From: Planctomycetota bacterium
Lineage (GTDB): Bacteria; Planctomycetota; Planctomycetia; Pirellulales; Pirellulaceae
Length of the DNA stretch: 5,480 nucleotides
Direction: 5' to 3'
Assembly: GCA_026692885.1 (NCBI GenBank)
Contig: JAPLNJ010000987.1
Location: 1 to 5,480, forward strand
Below are positions 4,928 through 5,480 of the stretch, one piece after another. A program made the position numbers and the translations under genes. The notes under the pieces are model-generated. The model ran no database searches and was not told where the DNA came from. It saw only the letters and a list, made by a program, of their open reading frames with translations. The stretch's first letter is position 1. Every line of letters begins with the position of its first letter.

Positions 4928-5086
4928 ATGGCCACACAGGATACGGGCTACAAGCGACTGTTCTCGCACCGCGAAATGGTGGCGGATCTGCTGACCGGGT
5001 TCATTCATGAACCCTGGGTGAATGGTACGAGGTTAAGCGTCACCGCCCATCCCCACTGGGCTTGCCCCAGTGGACAAGAGGTTTGA
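4928..5086 (+). pseudogene. Truncated Rpn/YhgA-like PD-(D/E)XK nuclease gene
   Basis: The frame encodes 52 residues. Residues 5-32 (DTGYKRLFSHREMVADLL and then TGFIHEPWVN) match, from memory, the characteristic N-terminus of Rpn-family recombination-promoting nucleases / putative transposases (PF04754), which usually continue with LDFSTLE-like sequence and run about 280-350 residues. Here homology stops near 5023. The last 20 residues are translation of repeat DNA, including the GGGCTTGCCCC hairpin, before a TGA. The catalytic PD-(D/E)XK residues are absent, and I found no remainder of the gene downstream. The intact promoter and start suggest recent loss, through insertion of or recombination at the palindromic element. 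A short peptide may still be made, but no nuclease activity is expected. Confidence 0.65.
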
Positions 5087-5212
5087 AAACCAAGGCCGGG
5101 CACCGCAACCACCCCCCGTCCCCTGCGCCGCATTCACCGCCGCCTGCGGCGGCGGTGAATGCGGCGAAGGGGAATAGATGTGGTGGGGCCGCTGTTAGTG
5201 ACCAAACCTGGC
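5049..5212. repeat. Palindromic element, copy 2
   Basis: This copy has CCACTGGG-CTTGC-CCCAGTGG (5053-5073), then GAGGTTT, CCGCAACC (5103-5110), and a hairpin with 26-bp arms (5119-5144, 5148-5173), a 3-base loop and one mismatch (G5125/A5167). The distances from GGGCTTGCCCC to CCGCAACC (45) and to the hairpin (61) match copy 1 (44 and 60). TAGTGACCAAACC (5197-5209) corresponds to TAGTGGTCGAAACC in copy 1 at the same spacing, 24 against 25 bases after the hairpin. The right-hand outer arm is not recognisable, so the copy is incomplete or diverged there. Confidence 0.75.
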
Positions 5213-5323
5213 GTGTTCAGTCTGTGCCCGTCAAGACCAATTGATTTGATCCCGTTTCTATTCCGCGATTGGGGCTGGGGAAGGCTTCCCGGTGGAGGCC
5301 AGCGTGATCCGCTACTCTTCCGC
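5213..5323. other. Stretch without recognised genes
   Basis: No credible gene is seen. GGGAAG-G-CTTCCC (5278-5290) is a small near-palindrome. CGGTGGAGGCC at 5290-5300 recurs at 4898-4908 in the Rpn promoter spacer, which may be chance. Confidence 0.35.
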
Positions 5324-5438
5324 CCCAAAGGGGCAAAATAAATCAGCCCAGGGCAGAGCGTCGCGGCGACAGCCGCAGAGCGCCGCCCTGGGTACGGGTT
5401 CGATTCAGCACGGTAGCCCTGAAAGGGCGAAACAAATC
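5324..5438. repeat. Direct-repeat pair around a CCCAGGGC hairpin
   Basis: CCCAAAGGGGCAAAATAAATC (less its last base: 5324-5343) is echoed by CCCTGAAAGGGCGAAACAAA (from 5417), a 93-base period. Between them CCCAGGGC (5347-5354) pairs with GCCCTGGG (5385-5392), enclosing GTCGC-G-GCGAC (5360-5370). Minus-strand translation gives FAPLGRK-type peptides, which I associate with a repeat widespread in planctomycetes and some other phyla that is often mis-annotated as protein. More units may follow beyond the window. Confidence 0.6.
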
Positions 5439-5480
5439 GGTTCATCCCGCACGCATCGTTCGTCCGATGCGGCCAAGGCT

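Overview
The window looks like chromosomal DNA of a planctomycete, probably of the Pirellulales. This rests on three things: high-GC coding sequence, long Ala/Pro/Ser-rich disordered linkers, and a non-coding region packed with GC-rich hairpin repeats of types I associate with that group. No marker gene or rRNA is present, so the assignment is inference.

Layout. Positions 1-3350 hold three genes in one direction on the minus strand, separated by 15 and 18 bases, so almost certainly one operon. In order of transcription they are a single-pass membrane protein with long disordered flanks (2247-3350), a CpsD/CapB-like P-loop ATPase of the BY-kinase/ParA fold behind a long Pro-rich N-terminal region (822-2231), and an ExeA-type AAA+ ATPase that runs off the left edge (1-803). 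Such ATPase pairs typically belong to exopolysaccharide or secretion loci. The likely role is envelope polysaccharide export or its control, with neighbours such as Wzz- and Wza-like proteins expected beyond the left edge. The CpsD-like protein is odd: its P-loop lysine is an arginine, it has no C-terminal tyrosine cluster, and its linker appears to contain an in-frame interspersed repeat.

Positions 3351-5480 contain no intact gene. A short leader with a candidate promoter, a 12-bp palindrome and a small hairpin lies just upstream of the operon. From about 3636 to 4640 there is a mosaic of nested inverted repeats: three copies of a 23-bp motif, two of which bound a 172-bp MITE-like unit; a larger unit of about 353 bp with 25-bp inverted ends; a 190-bp palindromic element; and several separate hairpins. 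At 4893-5086 a consensus-spaced promoter ends exactly where the ATG of a truncated Rpn-family (PD-(D/E)XK, YhgA-like) gene begins. That gene loses homology after about 32 codons, next to a second copy of the palindromic element (5049-5212). The right end (5213-5480) holds another repeat family.

The best candidates for something undescribed are the two palindromic elements, which share spacing and a 26-3-26 hairpin with different arm sequences; the MITE-like nested units, whose mobilising enzyme is not in the window; and the repeat apparently domesticated inside a coding region.
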